The notes under the pieces were generated by a model. The model saw only the letters and a list, made by a program, of their open reading frames with translations. It did not search any database and was not told the origin of the DNA. From Enteropsectra breve (lineage: Eukaryota > Microsporidia), in assembly GCA_024243835.1 (NCBI GenBank), contig JALPMN010000626.1, positions 6,923 through 44,749 of the forward strand: 37,827 nt of DNA, read 5' to 3'. Numbering within the stretch: position 1 is the stretch's first letter; each line of letters begins with the position of its first letter. The translations under genes and the position numbers were made by a program. This document shows positions 9,956-21,225 of the stretch, one piece after another.

Positions 9956-11604
9956 CAAAATATCCGTTGATTATTTAAAAATTTAAAAATTTTTTTAATG
10001 AATGTAGAATTATAATTATGTGCTACTTGCTCACAAAATAACAGCTTGTATATTATTGTTAATGAAAATAATACATCCATATATTTTCTGAGCGATTTGT
10101 TGTTGTTACTGTTGGATGATGAAGCATTGCTGTACGTTATCTTAAATTGCTGATTGTGATATCAAAAGTAATAAAATAGTTGATTATTGTGATATCTCAA
10201 TTATCATTTATAAAGATATAAAAGGAAATTAAATAAATGAAATATATTCTTAAATAATCGTTTTAATGTATTGTCTTAGAACGCGTCGGCGGTCTCGTGC
10301 CTGTGAAGTATGGCGGCCCGCTAGCAACAGTTAAAATAGATCTTTGTTTTGCTTAACTGCAATTAATAACTTTAGAGTATAAAGGAATAATAAAGGAGTC
10401 TTGTTACAACAGCTATAATGGATATATGCCGTATAGTTGTCATCAATAGATCATTCGACTATTTTGTAAAAAAATATAAAAAATAGAATAAGAAAAGACA
10501 TTCAATAATTAAATTGTATAGACATTAATGTATTGCAACGGCATGCTAAATATTATTCAGAATGAAACTCTATTTTTGACTATTTATACAAATTTAAAAA
10601 AATTTTATTTTTGCAATCATTGGATTTCTGGCACCGTTATCTTCGGATATTCCAATATTAATGTGTATATTATAGTATTACGAATGCTCAGTAGCATTGA
10701 TGGATTTAATATCAGTTTCAAGCATTTAAACGCGAAAATTTGTTAGCAAACCCTTTATTATTTCAGCAGCTAGAAAAACTAAGTGTAAAAGTGTCCACAA
10801 TATATAACCTTTTAATATTATTTGTTTTGGTTTTAGACAAGTTTTGAGGGGCGTTTTATAATTTTTAATAGAATTGCCTCTGCAAAATCGTGTGGCAAGT
10901 AAAAACTAAAGCATCGCTCTTGAATACTCTGGCTACTATATACAAAGCTCTGAGGGTGGCAGCCTTCAATAGTTTCCAGTCTTCAAAACACTGGTCCAAT
11001 GATGGCAATGTTGCATAAATTTACATTATTTTCAATTCAGATAAAACCGTTTCGTTTAAAATTAGTTGTAGGTAAAGTGTAGATATAGCATCGATGCTCT
11101 TATTATTTGTGGTATGAACAGTCGCTTACAACATTAATTAGTATCCGTACTCATGTTTAAAGTTAACCTCAAATTGTGATTTTTATAATTAAAATAAGAT
11201 GTGAAAGTTATGCAAGAAAATAATATAACAGAAACCAACGCTATGATGGTAAGGATAATCAAAAATAAAATAGTTTTTGTATTCAACCATTTATCGTAGT
11301 GAATAATTTCAAACATAAGCAGCGGATGTAATGATGGCTACAATCCCCAAATAACCATAAAATTTCAAACTTTTAAATAACTGTCAAGAGATATGCTTGG
11401 CGATTTTTCTTTTATTAACATAGTAAAAGCCTAATTTCTTTTGTATTACGATCATTTGAGTATCAATATAGACAACCCGAGTATTTTAACACCATTGTAC
11501 TCGCTGGTACATGAATGAACACAATTTATATATAAAACCAAAGTCACTTGTACCCATCGGTAATGCTTAAGATTAAAAACTGTTAAAAAAGACTTTTTTA
11601 ACAG
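9956..11604. other. Intergenic spacer, 1.65 kb, largest in the window
   Basis: No supported gene. Two short frames (10528-10746 plus; 11134-11316 minus) lack the CCC context. A GC-rich patch at about 10279-10320 (with CGTCGGCGGTCTCGTGCC) stands out in the AT-rich background, but I cannot assign it to a tRNA or other RNA. Confidence 0.5.
11134..11316 (-). CDS. Doubtful small single-pass membrane protein, 60 aa
   Basis: An ATG frame containing a strongly hydrophobic stretch (roughly residues 15-40, ILFLIILTIIALVSVILF) flanked by polar ends, as a small single-pass membrane protein would have. There is no CCC before the ATG and no recognised homologue. AT-rich DNA easily gives such Phe/Ile/Leu-rich frames by chance, so it is kept only as a candidate. 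Confidence 0.15.
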   Translation of the reverse strand: MFEIIHYDKWLNTKTILFLIILTIIALVSVILFSCITFTSYFNYKNHNLRLTLNMSTDTN

Positions 11605-13424
11605 TTTTTAACTTGATTAGTAATGCCGTTTGGCTCATTTGCTTCTAAGATTGATTCTCTAATATCCAAACGATCTATGTGTTCATTTATTGCTACATAA
11701 TCATACTAATCTGCCCCTCGGTATTTTAGTGCTCTAAACGCATATCTTTAAACTCTAGAAGTGCATCATCGGAATAATACTCTTTGGGCATGCATTCCAT
11801 ATAGATTTGTTCGAGCTCTGGGGTATAGTACCTGACAAACATTTTTTGAATATCGATAATACTCCCCTTATTTTCAGGTGCGTCCATGTGAGCTTTAACC
11901 AGTGAGGAAACACATGCTACATCTTGAGAGGTCAGCTTTGATTTCCATTCAGCCACCCAGTTTAAAATTTCATCAATATGCTCAATAGTTGTTGGAAACC
12001 TTATTCTTTCAGCTTCAGCCAGTACATAGCTTGCATTCTTTAGTGAGATATCTTGATCCTTATTGTTTATATTAAGCTCTTGGCGTTGCGGCACAATAAT
12101 TTGGCTTGAGTTCTTTTCGCCAGTAGGCGGAAAGAGGCCGAACGCAAAACGTGCCTTTTCTAGCGAGACATCAAAATTCCTATTGCTTGTACTAAGCTTT
12201 TGAAGCTGAATACCAATTATTTTTTTACGATATCTGTCCTGCCGTTGGCCGAGAAAAAACTCATTAAAGCAGGAATGAAGACACCCTTGTTGTCCAGCCT
12301 GCAATATGTGCATGCCATTTGCACCAATCTAAACATGTTATTGTTTTCGAATTCCTCAAGCAGACAAAGCAATAGGTTTCTTGCTTCGCGTATTATATTC
12401 TTTTCATCTTTAGGGGCATCGGATAACAGGTTTGCTATCATGTCGCTAAAAGTCATAGAGGTCAATGGGGCTTCAATTAACAGCTCATTGCATTTGGACT
12501 TACAAATGTATATTTCTTCCAGACACAACAAAGGATTGTGAAACGCCATGACAGAATGTATAAGATGAGCAGTAATTTTTTTTCTCAATGAATCGAATAT
12601 GCCTTTATCCACACATTTATTATACAGTTTGAACAGGTCGTTTAATGCCATAATATTCTTAAAACGCTCATTCATTTTGCTGATGCGGTTCAACACCGCT
12701 GCAGTATCAAATAATTTACCTTTTTCTTTATCACTCATCTTATCATTTCTCCAAATAAAATTTGAACTTCGTGTATCAAGAGCCTTAGCGTAAATGGCAA
12801 AATATTTTTTATCATTTCTATTGTTCTTTTCAAAGTAAACTTGTACATCCGTCCATAGAATTTTCTGATCAATATCTTGAAGCGTTTTGCTTTCGATTAA
12901 AATATTCATGAGCATTGCATGGGTAAAGCGCTTCCCTTTTTTTTTAAGTATAAGTTGTATGTTCTTTTAAAATCCTTGAAGTTAGCATCTCTGTACAAAA
13001 AGACATAGAACAGCTGGGCGAATAGTCTGTAGAGATCGTTACTTTTAAAAACCAACTTGCATTGTGGATTTGGGCATTCATAAATTTGATGTTCTGATTT
13101 CTCGAACAAACAATTCAAGTGCCCAATGCAATCGCATTGAGGACAGCGAAAATACTTAATGCTAACATTACCATAGTTTACGTTCATTCCATGATTTTTT
13201 TCTGATGTACAGATCTCTGCTTCCTCTTTATTTATGATTTGACCGGTACAAAAGTGGCACTTCGCATTATTTTCAATTTTTTCATTTAAACAAGGAATAG
13301 GAACAAGGATCATTTTATCGGCAGCTGTGTACGTATTAAATGGGGATCTTTGTATAGATATTCCATCACTATTTGCTGAGATATTTAATATCCAAAAATT
13401 GATAAAAGTTACCGGTATCTTCAT
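11605..13424 (-). pseudogene. Family pseudogene with three frameshifts
   Basis: A near-complete paralogue of the genes at 8132 and 13947. It has a CCC-ATG start at 13422-13424, a signal peptide, and the full set of C-x2-C, CPQC-x4-H-x2-C and C-x4-C ligands. Compared with its sisters it has lost single bases at three places: in the T9 run at 12937-12945 (frame breaks before MLMNIL), in the T7 run at 12220-12226 (after the motif TDIVKK), and at about 11724-11728 (after DMRLEH, giving TAA). A further in-frame stop follows near 11706. The last ~120 bp (11605-11725) are recognisable as the lost C-terminal coding region. The rest is well conserved, so inactivation is recent, or the homopolymer gaps are sequencing errors; the extra stop argues for a real pseudogene. 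Confidence 0.85.
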
Positions 13425-13427
13425 GGG

Positions 13428-13946
13428 TAAAATTTTCCATAAATTTTAAAAAAAATTATAAAATTATAAGTAAGATGCTTAGATATAAATTGCCTCACAT
13501 TATCCAAGTTGTTCTCTTTTGGCGCATCACGCTCCAGCCAAATTTATCTCGAAATTTCTATTATTAAGCGTATTATTTTATCTTTTAATAGTTTTACTGT
13601 AATTTTTTATACAATGTTCCCAATAAACACACGGATAAATCTTACTTCTGTTCTTAGTTTTATTTATCCATCTATATTTTCTTTTACCATTCTATCATTG
13701 ATCTATTTTTTCTACGATTAATGATCGTGAGACTTCTCCCTACACGTTTTGACATTCTTCAACCATATGCTTCACATAATGGCATTTATAAACCCTTATT
13801 GCAACTTCTTTTTTTATCTGTGTAGTTTAAGATTAGAGCAAGTTATTAACTAACTCTTATTTTTTATACTTAATGGCATACATCACTCATTTGAAATGAA
13901 AAAAATATTTTTTGTTTTTGAAAAATTTAATTTTTCTGTTTGAGAA
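13428..13946. other. Intergenic spacer, 519 bp
   Basis: Nothing recognised. A plus-strand frame at 13509-13721 begins only at a TTG and is low-complexity Phe/Ile/Ser, so it is not annotated. Confidence 0.5.
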
Positions 13947-15650
13947 TCAATTTAAGACTTGATTGATATCGCCGCTTACTGCAGCTTCTTTTAATATTGT
14001 TTCTCTAATAGCAAGGCGTTTTTTATGTTCAATATCTGCCACCGTATCATGGTCTTTTACTCCTAGGGCTTTAAAATGCTTTTGACGTTTCTCTCTAAAC
14101 CCAAGAAGCGCATCGTCAGAATAATACTCTTTAGGCATGCATCTCATGTATATTTGCACGAGCTTTGGTGAATGATGTTTAACAAAATAGTTTTGAATTA
14201 TGATAATACTCTCTTTATTCTTAGGAGCAGCCATGTGTGCTTCAAGAAGTGAGTTTATGTATTTCATCTCACCGATAGAGAGATCTGACTGCCACAGACG
14301 CATCCAGTTTAAAATTTCCTCGATATGCTCCATAGTTGTTGAAAAACCTCCTTTTACAGCCACTGTTATTACAAATATTGCATTATTTAGCGAGATCTTT
14401 TGGTGAAGATTGCTTATGTTAAGCTTTTTAAGCTGAATATCAATAATTTCTTTAACGATATCTGGCCTGCCGTTTGATGCAAAAAAATTTATAAGGGCGG
14501 GAATGAAGACTCCCTTGTTGTCCAGCCTGCAATAGATGCGTGCCATTTGCACTATTCTGTAAATATTGTTATTTTCGAACTCTGTAAGCAGATAAAACAG
14601 AAAGACATGCGCCATGTCTTCTTTAATATCTTCGGTCATCGAAACATACTGTGATGGGTTTTCTATTATTTCACCCAAAATATCAGCGGCCAGCGGGGCT
14701 TTAATCACTAGGTCATTTGACTTAGCTTTGTGAATGTATATTTCCTCCAGGCACATCAAAGGATTGTGAAACTCCATCACTAAATGTATAAAATGGGCAG
14801 CAAGCTTTTTTCTCAGTGAATTGGATGCTGCCTTCTCAACATACTTGTTATAAAGCGCCAATAGTTTTTGAGATGTAAAAATAGCTTTAAACTCCTCACT
14901 CATCCTACTAATGCTGTTTAACAGCGTTCCTGTCTCAAATAGTTCTTTAACCTTAAGAGGAGTCAAGTCATCGAACTCTCGTACAAAATTTGCGTGTCCG
15001 GTGTTAAGAACATTATAGTAGACTTTAAAATATCCTTTAAAATCTAAAATATTCTTTCCAAAATAAACCTGTACATCCTTCCACAGCTTTTTCTGATCAA
15101 TGTCTTGAAGCGTTTTGCTTTCTGTCAAAATATTCATGAGCATCGCATGGCTGAAATCCCCTTCTTTTGATAAATACAAATTGTAGATCTTTTTATAGTC
15201 CGCAAAGTTAGCACCTCTGTGCACAAAAACATAGAACAGCTGGGCGAATAGCCGGTTTAGATCGTTGCTTTTAAATATCAGAATACAATTTGGATTTGGG
15301 CATGCAAATACTCGATCTTTCGATTTCTCGAACAAGCAGTTGAGATGCCCGATACATTCGCATTGTGGGCAGCGAAAATAGTTGATGCTGACGCTGCCGT
15401 TGCTTATATTCATACTGTCGTTTATTGTTGAAGCTCCAAACGGTGCTTTCTCCGTCTTTATGATTTTATATTTACAAAACAGGCAACTAATATTGTTTTC
15501 AATTTTCTCGTTTAATCTAGGAAAAGGCACAAGCATCATTTTATCGGCAGCTGTGTACAGATTAAATGGAGATCTTCTTACAGAGGCTCTACCACTGTTT
15601 GCTGAGATGTTTGATACCAAAAAAGTGATAAATGATACCAACCTGATCAT
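13947..15650 (-). CDS. Secreted C4HC3 zinc-finger/helical family protein, 567 aa
   Basis: ATG at 15648-15650 directly after CCC. Signal peptide at residues 1-18 (MIRLVSFITFLVSNISAN). Zinc-ligand candidates C56, C59, C94, C97, H102, C105, C117 and C122 are at exactly the same residue numbers as in the 8132 gene. KSNDLNRLFAQLFYVFVHR follows, then LMNILTESKTLQDIDQKKLW. The central region has GVFIPALINFF with only one copy of the segment duplicated in its two sisters, so it represents the shorter, probably ancestral form. YMRCMP near the C-terminus. It is the intact outer member of a trio of close paralogues. Confidence 0.88.
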   Translation of the reverse strand: MIRLVSFITFLVSNISANSGRASVRRSPFNLYTAADKMMLVPFPRLNEKIENNISCLFCKYKIIKTEKAPFGASTINDSMNISNGSVSINYFRCPQCECIGHLNCLFEKSKDRVFACPNPNCILIFKSNDLNRLFAQLFYVFVHRGANFADYKKIYNLYLSKEGDFSHAMLMNILTESKTLQDIDQKKLWKDVQVYFGKNILDFKGYFKVYYNVLNTGHANFVREFDDLTPLKVKELFETGTLLNSISRMSEEFKAIFTSQKLLALYNKYVEKAASNSLRKKLAAHFIHLVMEFHNPLMCLEEIYIHKAKSNDLVIKAPLAADILGEIIENPSQYVSMTEDIKEDMAHVFLFYLLTEFENNNIYRIVQMARIYCRLDNKGVFIPALINFFASNGRPDIVKEIIDIQLKKLNISNLHQKISLNNAIFVITVAVKGGFSTTMEHIEEILNWMRLWQSDLSIGEMKYINSLLEAHMAAPKNKESIIIIQNYFVKHHSPKLVQIYMRCMPKEYYSDDALLGFREKRQKHFKALGVKDHDTVADIEHKKRLAIRETILKEAAVSGDINQVLN

Positions 15651-15653
15651 GGG

Positions 15654-16311
15654 CTGAAATTTCTGTCGGGCAGATAAAAATTTTCAAAAAATTGTAAGTG
15701 ATGCAAAGATATCAATTAATTGATAAATCGAAAAGAATAGCTTTGAATCATATCGCTTAAAAGTCAGATTGCCCACTAAGGCATGATGAATCCTTTTTAT
15801 TCACTTCTTATGTCTTCCCTTTCATCATAAATTTCATTTTTTATAGTTTTCGATCTTTATTATAACAAACTAGCGAATAATGAAAAATAAGAATTATTTT
15901 TACGATGCATTATTAAAGATAGAGTTTATATTTACATTTCCACGATTAGTTATGGCTTGCAGTGTTAAGCATGATTTTGAATAGGAAAATGAGTATCATA
16001 AACTGATATGCATCCTTTGTTTGCCATAGGCTTTGATATGAGAAAATGAGGCTAACATGTAATTTAACAGTAGCTAATAAAACAGTCTTCTATAATATAT
16101 ACAGGCTGAAAAAGTACGAACAGGCATGCTGGAACAGCAATAATAAGAATAAAGATCTCTCATGGTCCTCCAAATTATGAAGTCAGATACTACTATTTAA
16201 AATCTAAATAATCTATTATTAAAGTTTCAATTTATAGTTATAGCAGATAACACTTTATACCCTTTTTTTGTATTAAAAAGCCGTTATAAAATTTCATCAA
16301 AACATTGATTC
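15654..16311. other. Intergenic spacer, 658 bp
   Basis: No gene, RNA or notable repeat recognised on either strand. Confidence 0.5.
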
Positions 16312-17646
16312 CTATCCGTTCAGCTGTCTATCGATGATTTTTGGACCTAAAAATGAATCACATACAAAGTCATGTGACATGCAACACCCATAAACCTTGG
16401 CAAGCTCTAAATTATAATTTTCAACGACAAAGTCTCTAAGTGCTATGTGTTCCACCCTAGAAAAGGCTTTGGTCGATATCTTTAAGAAGTCTCCAATGGC
16501 TATTAAGTCTTTTTCACTAGTATAGTATCTATTATTGTTAAGCCATTTCATTACTTGTATAACACTTTCCTTGTCAAACCTGACTTTATTTAGCGCCCCA
16601 ATTTTTATATAGACAAGCATTTCTGCCTTTGTGAATGGCAAGCTTAGCCTCAAGTTTGAAAAGAAGGCTTTCACAACATCGCCGCAGTTGTTTATATTCA
16701 TTTTCAGCTGGATGTATTCCAATATTATTGGAATAAAAACCCCTGTGTATTTACCGTTAAAATATTCTACAATTTTCCTCATATTCGTTGGTATGTCACA
16801 TATATTAAAAATTGTTTTTATCATTTCATTGAAAGTATTATCGCCACTTTGCTCCAATTCATATCGTTCTGCATTGTATTTTGCAATGTAGATATTTTCA
16901 AGAACCATCAAGGTATATGGATTTTCCATGAAATAAAAAATATAATAGTCACCCAGGCATTGCTTTAACAGGGGATAGTACATTCTTTCAATGTATTCTT
17001 CATAAACATCCAGGCACTGCTCCGTGCTCCTGTAGTAATTCAGCTTGCACCACATCTGCTGGATGTAATAAAAATTGCGTGCATAATTTTTTAGTTTACC
17101 GCTATTTTCTTCACATGTTCCCCTTGGGCCTCCACAAAACAAATTCTCATACTCTTTGAACTTCTCACCACCGCTAATCTCGTTGAACTCAAAGTATTTG
17201 CGGATCTTCTTCCAGTTGTTGCTATCATTTAAAACATGAATCATATGGCTTCTTAGCAGTATATCCATCAGTATATCATGATTAATGCTATTTTTATTTC
17301 CGTAGCATCTTTTATAGAAGTTGTTGTACGACTCGAATCTAATGTCCTTTTGTACATAGAGATAAAAAAGCAAACCGAATATTCTTTCTATGTCGTGCGC
17401 CATGTAATTCATACTGCACTGAGCATTCAGGCACATACGGTACTCGCTATAGCTGGATTCTATGAAACAGGATATGTGTGATATGCTTTGGCACTTGGGA
17501 CAGCAAAAGGATAGTTGATTTTCAGGATCAGGAGAGAAATAATTACACATTTCATAGCAGCATTTGTCCTCCCCCTGGGCACATAGAAACATGTCTTCAC
17601 TTATTCCTCCAACAACTTTGATCAAGTTTAGAATGATTCTAATCAT
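16312..17646 (-). CDS. Secreted C4HC3 zinc-finger/helical family protein, 444 aa
   Basis: The ATG at 17644-17646 preceded by CCCT is taken as start; the frame is open back to a TTG at 17754, but that extension has no match in other members. The hydrophobic N-terminus (MIRIILNLIKVVGG) is shorter and more basic than in other members, so export is less certain. Ligand candidates: C29 or C30, C34, C49, C52, H57, C60, C72 and C77. NPYTLMVLENIY and GVFIPIILEYIQ are shared with the gene at 1011. The signature reads YGCCMS, a departure from YxRCMP. The shortest intact member; it lacks the C-terminal helix. Its 5' end and upstream region recur at 21371-21560. Confidence 0.82.
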   Translation of the reverse strand: MIRIILNLIKVVGGISEDMFLCAQGEDKCCYEMCNYFSPDPENQLSFCCPKCQSISHISCFIESSYSEYRMCLNAQCSMNYMAHDIERIFGLLFYLYVQKDIRFESYNNFYKRCYGNKNSINHDILMDILLRSHMIHVLNDSNNWKKIRKYFEFNEISGGEKFKEYENLFCGGPRGTCEENSGKLKNYARNFYYIQQMWCKLNYYRSTEQCLDVYEEYIERMYYPLLKQCLGDYYIFYFMENPYTLMVLENIYIAKYNAERYELEQSGDNTFNEMIKTIFNICDIPTNMRKIVEYFNGKYTGVFIPIILEYIQLKMNINNCGDVVKAFFSNLRLSLPFTKAEMLVYIKIGALNKVRFDKESVIQVMKWLNNNRYYTSEKDLIAIGDFLKISTKAFSRVEHIALRDFVVENYNLELAKVYGCCMSHDFVCDSFLGPKIIDRQLNG

Positions 17647-17843
17647 AGGGCACAGAATAAGAAAAATTGATAAAAAAATTCGTTTATACCAAAATTTTTT
17701 AGATAAAGCGTTTTCAGAAAAATACGTTGAAATACTAAGACATAAAGAAGGCAAATAACAAACCCGCTTATTTTTTTGATGATGCGTGATATGTATTTAT
17801 AAACAGTCAAAATATACTTATTTGAGCTTGAATACTTTAATAA

Positions 17844-19394
17844 TCAATTCTTCAAATTAGATTTTTGTCTAGTATTCTGCTGTAGATATATCTCTCTTAG
17901 ACTAAGAAGTTCTCGCTGCTCAGCATGTGCCAACTCAGAACCATTATTTATCCCTACTTTTATGTAATGATTTATTCGTTTCTTGATGAAACTGAATTCA
18001 TTGTTTTTGTGCTTAAAAAAGCGAGAGGGCATGCATCTAGCATATATTTTCCCGTTGTTCGTTGTATAGTACTTGGCAAAGATTTCTTCTATTATTTCGC
18101 ATATTTCATCTGGGCGACTTTTAATATACTTTTTTAATAAGAGCGCAATAGAAAGTGCATCTTTGTCGCTCAGCTCTGACCTATATGAGTGTACACACTC
18201 TAAGATTTTCTCGATATGATCAAGTGTCAGCCCTACGTCGCATGAATGGGCTTTCTTTATAAGCCTCATTGCATCTGGCCTGAGCGTATCCTTGAAATAA
18301 TAAAATTCATCAAGCCTTGCTAGCTGTGCGATGATTATTTGTCTAGCCATGGCATGATATTCCTCTGCCTTATAGAAATATATAAGAACTTGTGTTAAAA
18401 CTCCACCATTATTTGACTTCAAATATGCATCATGCATTTTTTCTATAGTATCTGCATTGCTCTTTGTTAGAAAGGAGGTTATATTATCAACCATGATGCT
18501 TGCTGTTTCGGTGCTTTGCTGAAGGCTTAAAGTATTGAATGTAAGAAAGTACAGCTCGTCCATAATTGCAAAGGGATTCTTGAATCTCATTAGATAGCTC
18601 ATAAAATAATCTGCAAGTGTCGATCGCATGAATTCTGCAGTATTCTCAATTATATAACCTTGATAGACGATCAAAAAATCCTTATATTCACTGAATTCAT
18701 CAAGATATGACCACATTGAATTAATGTGGCTTATTAGTGCCTTGATTTTAACGGCTTCAATTTTTTCTTCTGGTGTAAGTTTACTGCATGAGAGTGCGAT
18801 TTCATCACTATCTAGCTTTTGAGTCTCATTATAGGCATAGAATAAATGACCATTATCAATCTGGTAATAGTCCATATACTGGGCGATAGAGTTCCAGATT
18901 TTGTTCTGGTTATGCAGTGGAATAGTTTGACTTGCAATTAAAACATTCATTAGCACGAAATGGTTTACAGACTTTGTTTCTGGTGCATAGAGGCGGTAAA
19001 GATCTTTAAATACGCTGAAAGGAAGATTTTTGTCGACAATATCATAAAATAGGTCTGCAAATATCCTGTTTATATCATTACTTTTTAGTATTAAAGAGCA
19101 TTCTGTATTTTGGCATTTTAGTATTTTATTTTTTGCTGTTTTGAGAAAAGCTTTTATATTTTCTTCTGAGCCACATTTCGGACAAATGTGTTTTGTAGAA
19201 CTGCTGAATTGGTAGGCCGGTGTTTCTTTTAATATCCGTAATAAAGCTTTCTCTTCTTCGTTAGTTCTCGTTAATGTCTCGTGCTCCTGGTCTGTACCTA
19301 CTCTTTCATTTACTACAGTATTTTCGCTTGACGACTTTTCACTCAATGCTGCGAGACTCGAGATAGATATCGTTAATACGGATATAAATCTCAT
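17844..19394 (-). CDS. Secreted family protein with reduced zinc module, 516 aa
   Basis: ATG at 19392-19394; upstream is CCC-TTG-ATG, suggesting that an original first ATG became TTG while the second ATG still serves. Signal peptide at residues 1-17 (MRFISVLTISISSLAAL), then an acidic, Glu-rich linker. The zinc module is reduced: no first Cys pair, C71 and C74 kept, the expected His replaced by N79 and the next Cys by A82, with C94 and C99 kept. Four cysteines remain, enough for one zinc-ribbon-like site. KSNDINRIFADLFY follows. The C-terminal YARCMP and the helix HAEQRELLSLRE are intact. Sister of the gene at 21667, and part of duplication unit 1. Only 197 bp separate it from the start of the next gene. 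Confidence 0.87.
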   Translation of the reverse strand: MRFISVLTISISSLAALSEKSSSENTVVNERVGTDQEHETLTRTNEEEKALLRILKETPAYQFSSSTKHICPKCGSEENIKAFLKTAKNKILKCQNTECSLILKSNDINRIFADLFYDIVDKNLPFSVFKDLYRLYAPETKSVNHFVLMNVLIASQTIPLHNQNKIWNSIAQYMDYYQIDNGHLFYAYNETQKLDSDEIALSCSKLTPEEKIEAVKIKALISHINSMWSYLDEFSEYKDFLIVYQGYIIENTAEFMRSTLADYFMSYLMRFKNPFAIMDELYFLTFNTLSLQQSTETASIMVDNITSFLTKSNADTIEKMHDAYLKSNNGGVLTQVLIYFYKAEEYHAMARQIIIAQLARLDEFYYFKDTLRPDAMRLIKKAHSCDVGLTLDHIEKILECVHSYRSELSDKDALSIALLLKKYIKSRPDEICEIIEEIFAKYYTTNNGKIYARCMPSRFFKHKNNEFSFIKKRINHYIKVGINNGSELAHAEQRELLSLREIYLQQNTRQKSNLKN

Positions 19395-19397
19395 CAA

Positions 19398-19400
19398 GGG
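19398..19400 (-). promoter_or_regulatory. CCC start signal with mutated first codon
   Basis: Minus-strand ACAAATTTTACCC-TTG-ATG. The same arrangement occurs at 23185-23187, so the ATG-to-TTG change predates the duplication. Confidence 0.5.
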
Positions 19401-19867
19401 TAAAATTTGTCGTTAGTTTTAAATCATAAAGGGGTAAGGAAGTGTTGTACAATGCAATTTGACAAGAAAAGCACTGTTTTATACTAATTAAAATGATGAT
19501 ACTCCCATTTAGAAAAATAACGATGCAGCTCCTTTTATAGCTTTAATAAAGAAAAATCAGAAAAATGTTTACAAAGCAGCTCTGATCGGAGAATTAGAAA
19601 AAATTATTTGTGTCCCAGAGTATCATAATACTAAATCTTTTGGATAAAATGCACATTTTAAGAAGAACTCACTTTATAAATATTTTTAAATCAAGGTTGT
19701 GTTTAACAAGATCAGGCATTAAAAGCTTCTATAATTCTTAGAACACTTCAATTAATAATCGAAGCCATCAGCATAAATATGTCATTTAGTGGCTTTTAAA
19801 AAACAAATAACGTATATCATTATTTGGCAGAGAAAATAGAATTTGTTTAAAAAATAATATAATTCTA

Positions 19868-20020
19868 CACTAGCCCCAAAAAAAGTCGTACACTTTTAAA
19901 AAAATAATTTTGCTGATAAAAAAAGTGTTAGAGGAAGACAAAACGCCTATATGTTTAGTGTGATGTGTTTCATTAGTGAATCAAATATCTTTGCACCGGA
20001 TTTATTTTTGATCAATAAAA
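19868..20020 (+). repeat. Left terminal inverted repeat
   Basis: Outer 32 bp plus inner blocks match the complement of 21216-21368 with scattered substitutions and small gaps. The inner limit is approximate. Confidence 0.7.
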
Positions 20021-20131
20021 ACCAGAAATAAATTTTTAACTAATACAACTGGACAAAAAAAAGTTGGACAAAAAGTATAAACAAGGAATATTTCGATATT
20101 TATAAATATTATTAGAAAAAATGTTTATCCC

Positions 20132-21225
20132 ATGGCACGATTAATAAAAAAGATTACAGAACAGATTTTGGCAGGACTTGTAGTATGCCATGGGCAATGT
20201 TTCTCGATTAGAAAATTGGCGGCTGAAATGAGAATTCCTGTCTCAACCATGGCTTATCACATTAAAAAATATAAAAAGCACGGGACATCAAGCAGAATGG
20301 CAGGATCCGGTAGGCTTAGTTTACTTTCGCCTGAAGAAAAAGTCAAAGTTTTGGCCTATTCTGAATCACATCCAAGAGAATCTGCGGCCAACATCCAATG
20401 TTATATTTAGCGAGAGACTGATAAAGAGTATGTGTGCAACAATTAGGAAAATACTAAATGCAGCAAGTATTAATAGCAGAGTCGCTAGAAAAATACCACA
20501 CTTGTCGAAAAAAATATTTCGGAGAGATAAAGACTAGGCAATAAATGGTTTTCAAAGACATTGAAAGACTGAAGAAACACATTATTCAGCGACAAGACTA
20601 AAATAAACTTGTTCTCTTCAGATGGAAGGGTCTCTTTACGGAGGAAGGCTAATACAGCCTTAGAACCTGAAAATTGTGATCCGACTGTTAAATATGGTGA
20701 AGGATCAATTATGGTATGGGGCTGTTTCTCATATGAAGGAGTTGGGAGACTTGCATTCATTGATGGAATCATGGACTCCGTTCAGTATAAGAGGATATTG
20801 GCTGAAAATCTGAGTGCTTCATGTGATATGCTTGCGCTTGCAGATAATTATAGTTTTCAGCATGACAATGATCCGAAGCATACAGCTGATTATGTCGACG
20901 ATTTCTTTACAAACAATGGAATAAATGTTCTTGAATGGCTTTCGAGTCACCAGATCTCAATCCTATTGAGCTTTTATGGGATTATAATAAGCGACAGGTG
21001 AGAAAAGCTAAACCAAGCAGTGAAGGCCAGATGAAAAAACTAGTGGCAGAATTATGGTATAATACTCCTAAACAGATATGCCAAAAGCTAGTGGACTTAA
21101 TGACAAAGAGAATCGAAGACTTGTTTCGGGCTAAAGAGAAGCATACAAGATTTGCAATAAAATTGTCCAACTTTTTTTGCGCACTTGTGTTATTTAAAAA
21201 TTTATTTCTTGCTTTTAATACTTAA
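20132..21225 (+). pseudogene. Broken Tc1/mariner transposase
   Basis: ATG at 20132, itself preceded by CCC. Codons 1-92 encode the N-terminal helix-turn-helix DNA-binding region (SIRKLAAEMRIPVSTMAYHI), ending at TAG near 20410. The next segment, with the sense SRVARKIPHLSKK, is in another frame (about 20430-20530). The first frame resumes with SDK (catalytic D at 20591-20593), VWGCFS and DNDPKHTA (second D at 20864-20866). Another shift precedes SPDLNPIELLWD (E at 20968-20970). The D-to-E distance is 104 nt, that is 34 residues between them with one base lost, as expected for a DD34E Tc1-type enzyme. At least three frame changes make it inactive. Confidence 0.88.

Larger units (their letters stand above)
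17586..19867. repeat. Tandem segmental duplication, unit 1
   Basis: A segment of about 2.28 kb running from codon ~20 of the gene at 16312, through its upstream region and the entire gene at 17844, to a TA at 19866-19867. It is repeated as unit 2 at 21371 to about 23650. Coding and flanking sequence are both similar, for example the region upstream of 19394 versus that upstream of 23181. Confidence 0.85.

Noticed and set aside
10279..10320. GC-rich patch considered as a tRNA or rRNA relic
   Set aside because: No cloverleaf arms or conserved tRNA boxes could be assembled by eye; left as an unexplained patch.
10528..10746. Plus-strand 72-codon frame in the 1.65-kb spacer
   Set aside because: No CCC, AT-driven composition rich in Ile/Phe/Asn, and no recognisable feature.
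13509..13721. Plus-strand 70-codon frame
   Set aside because: It opens only with TTG and is low-complexity hydrophobic sequence typical of chance frames in AT-rich DNA.
20485..20772. Minus-strand 95-codon frame in the mobile element
   Set aside because: It is the reverse of the conserved transposase core; the sense strand carries the DDE motifs.
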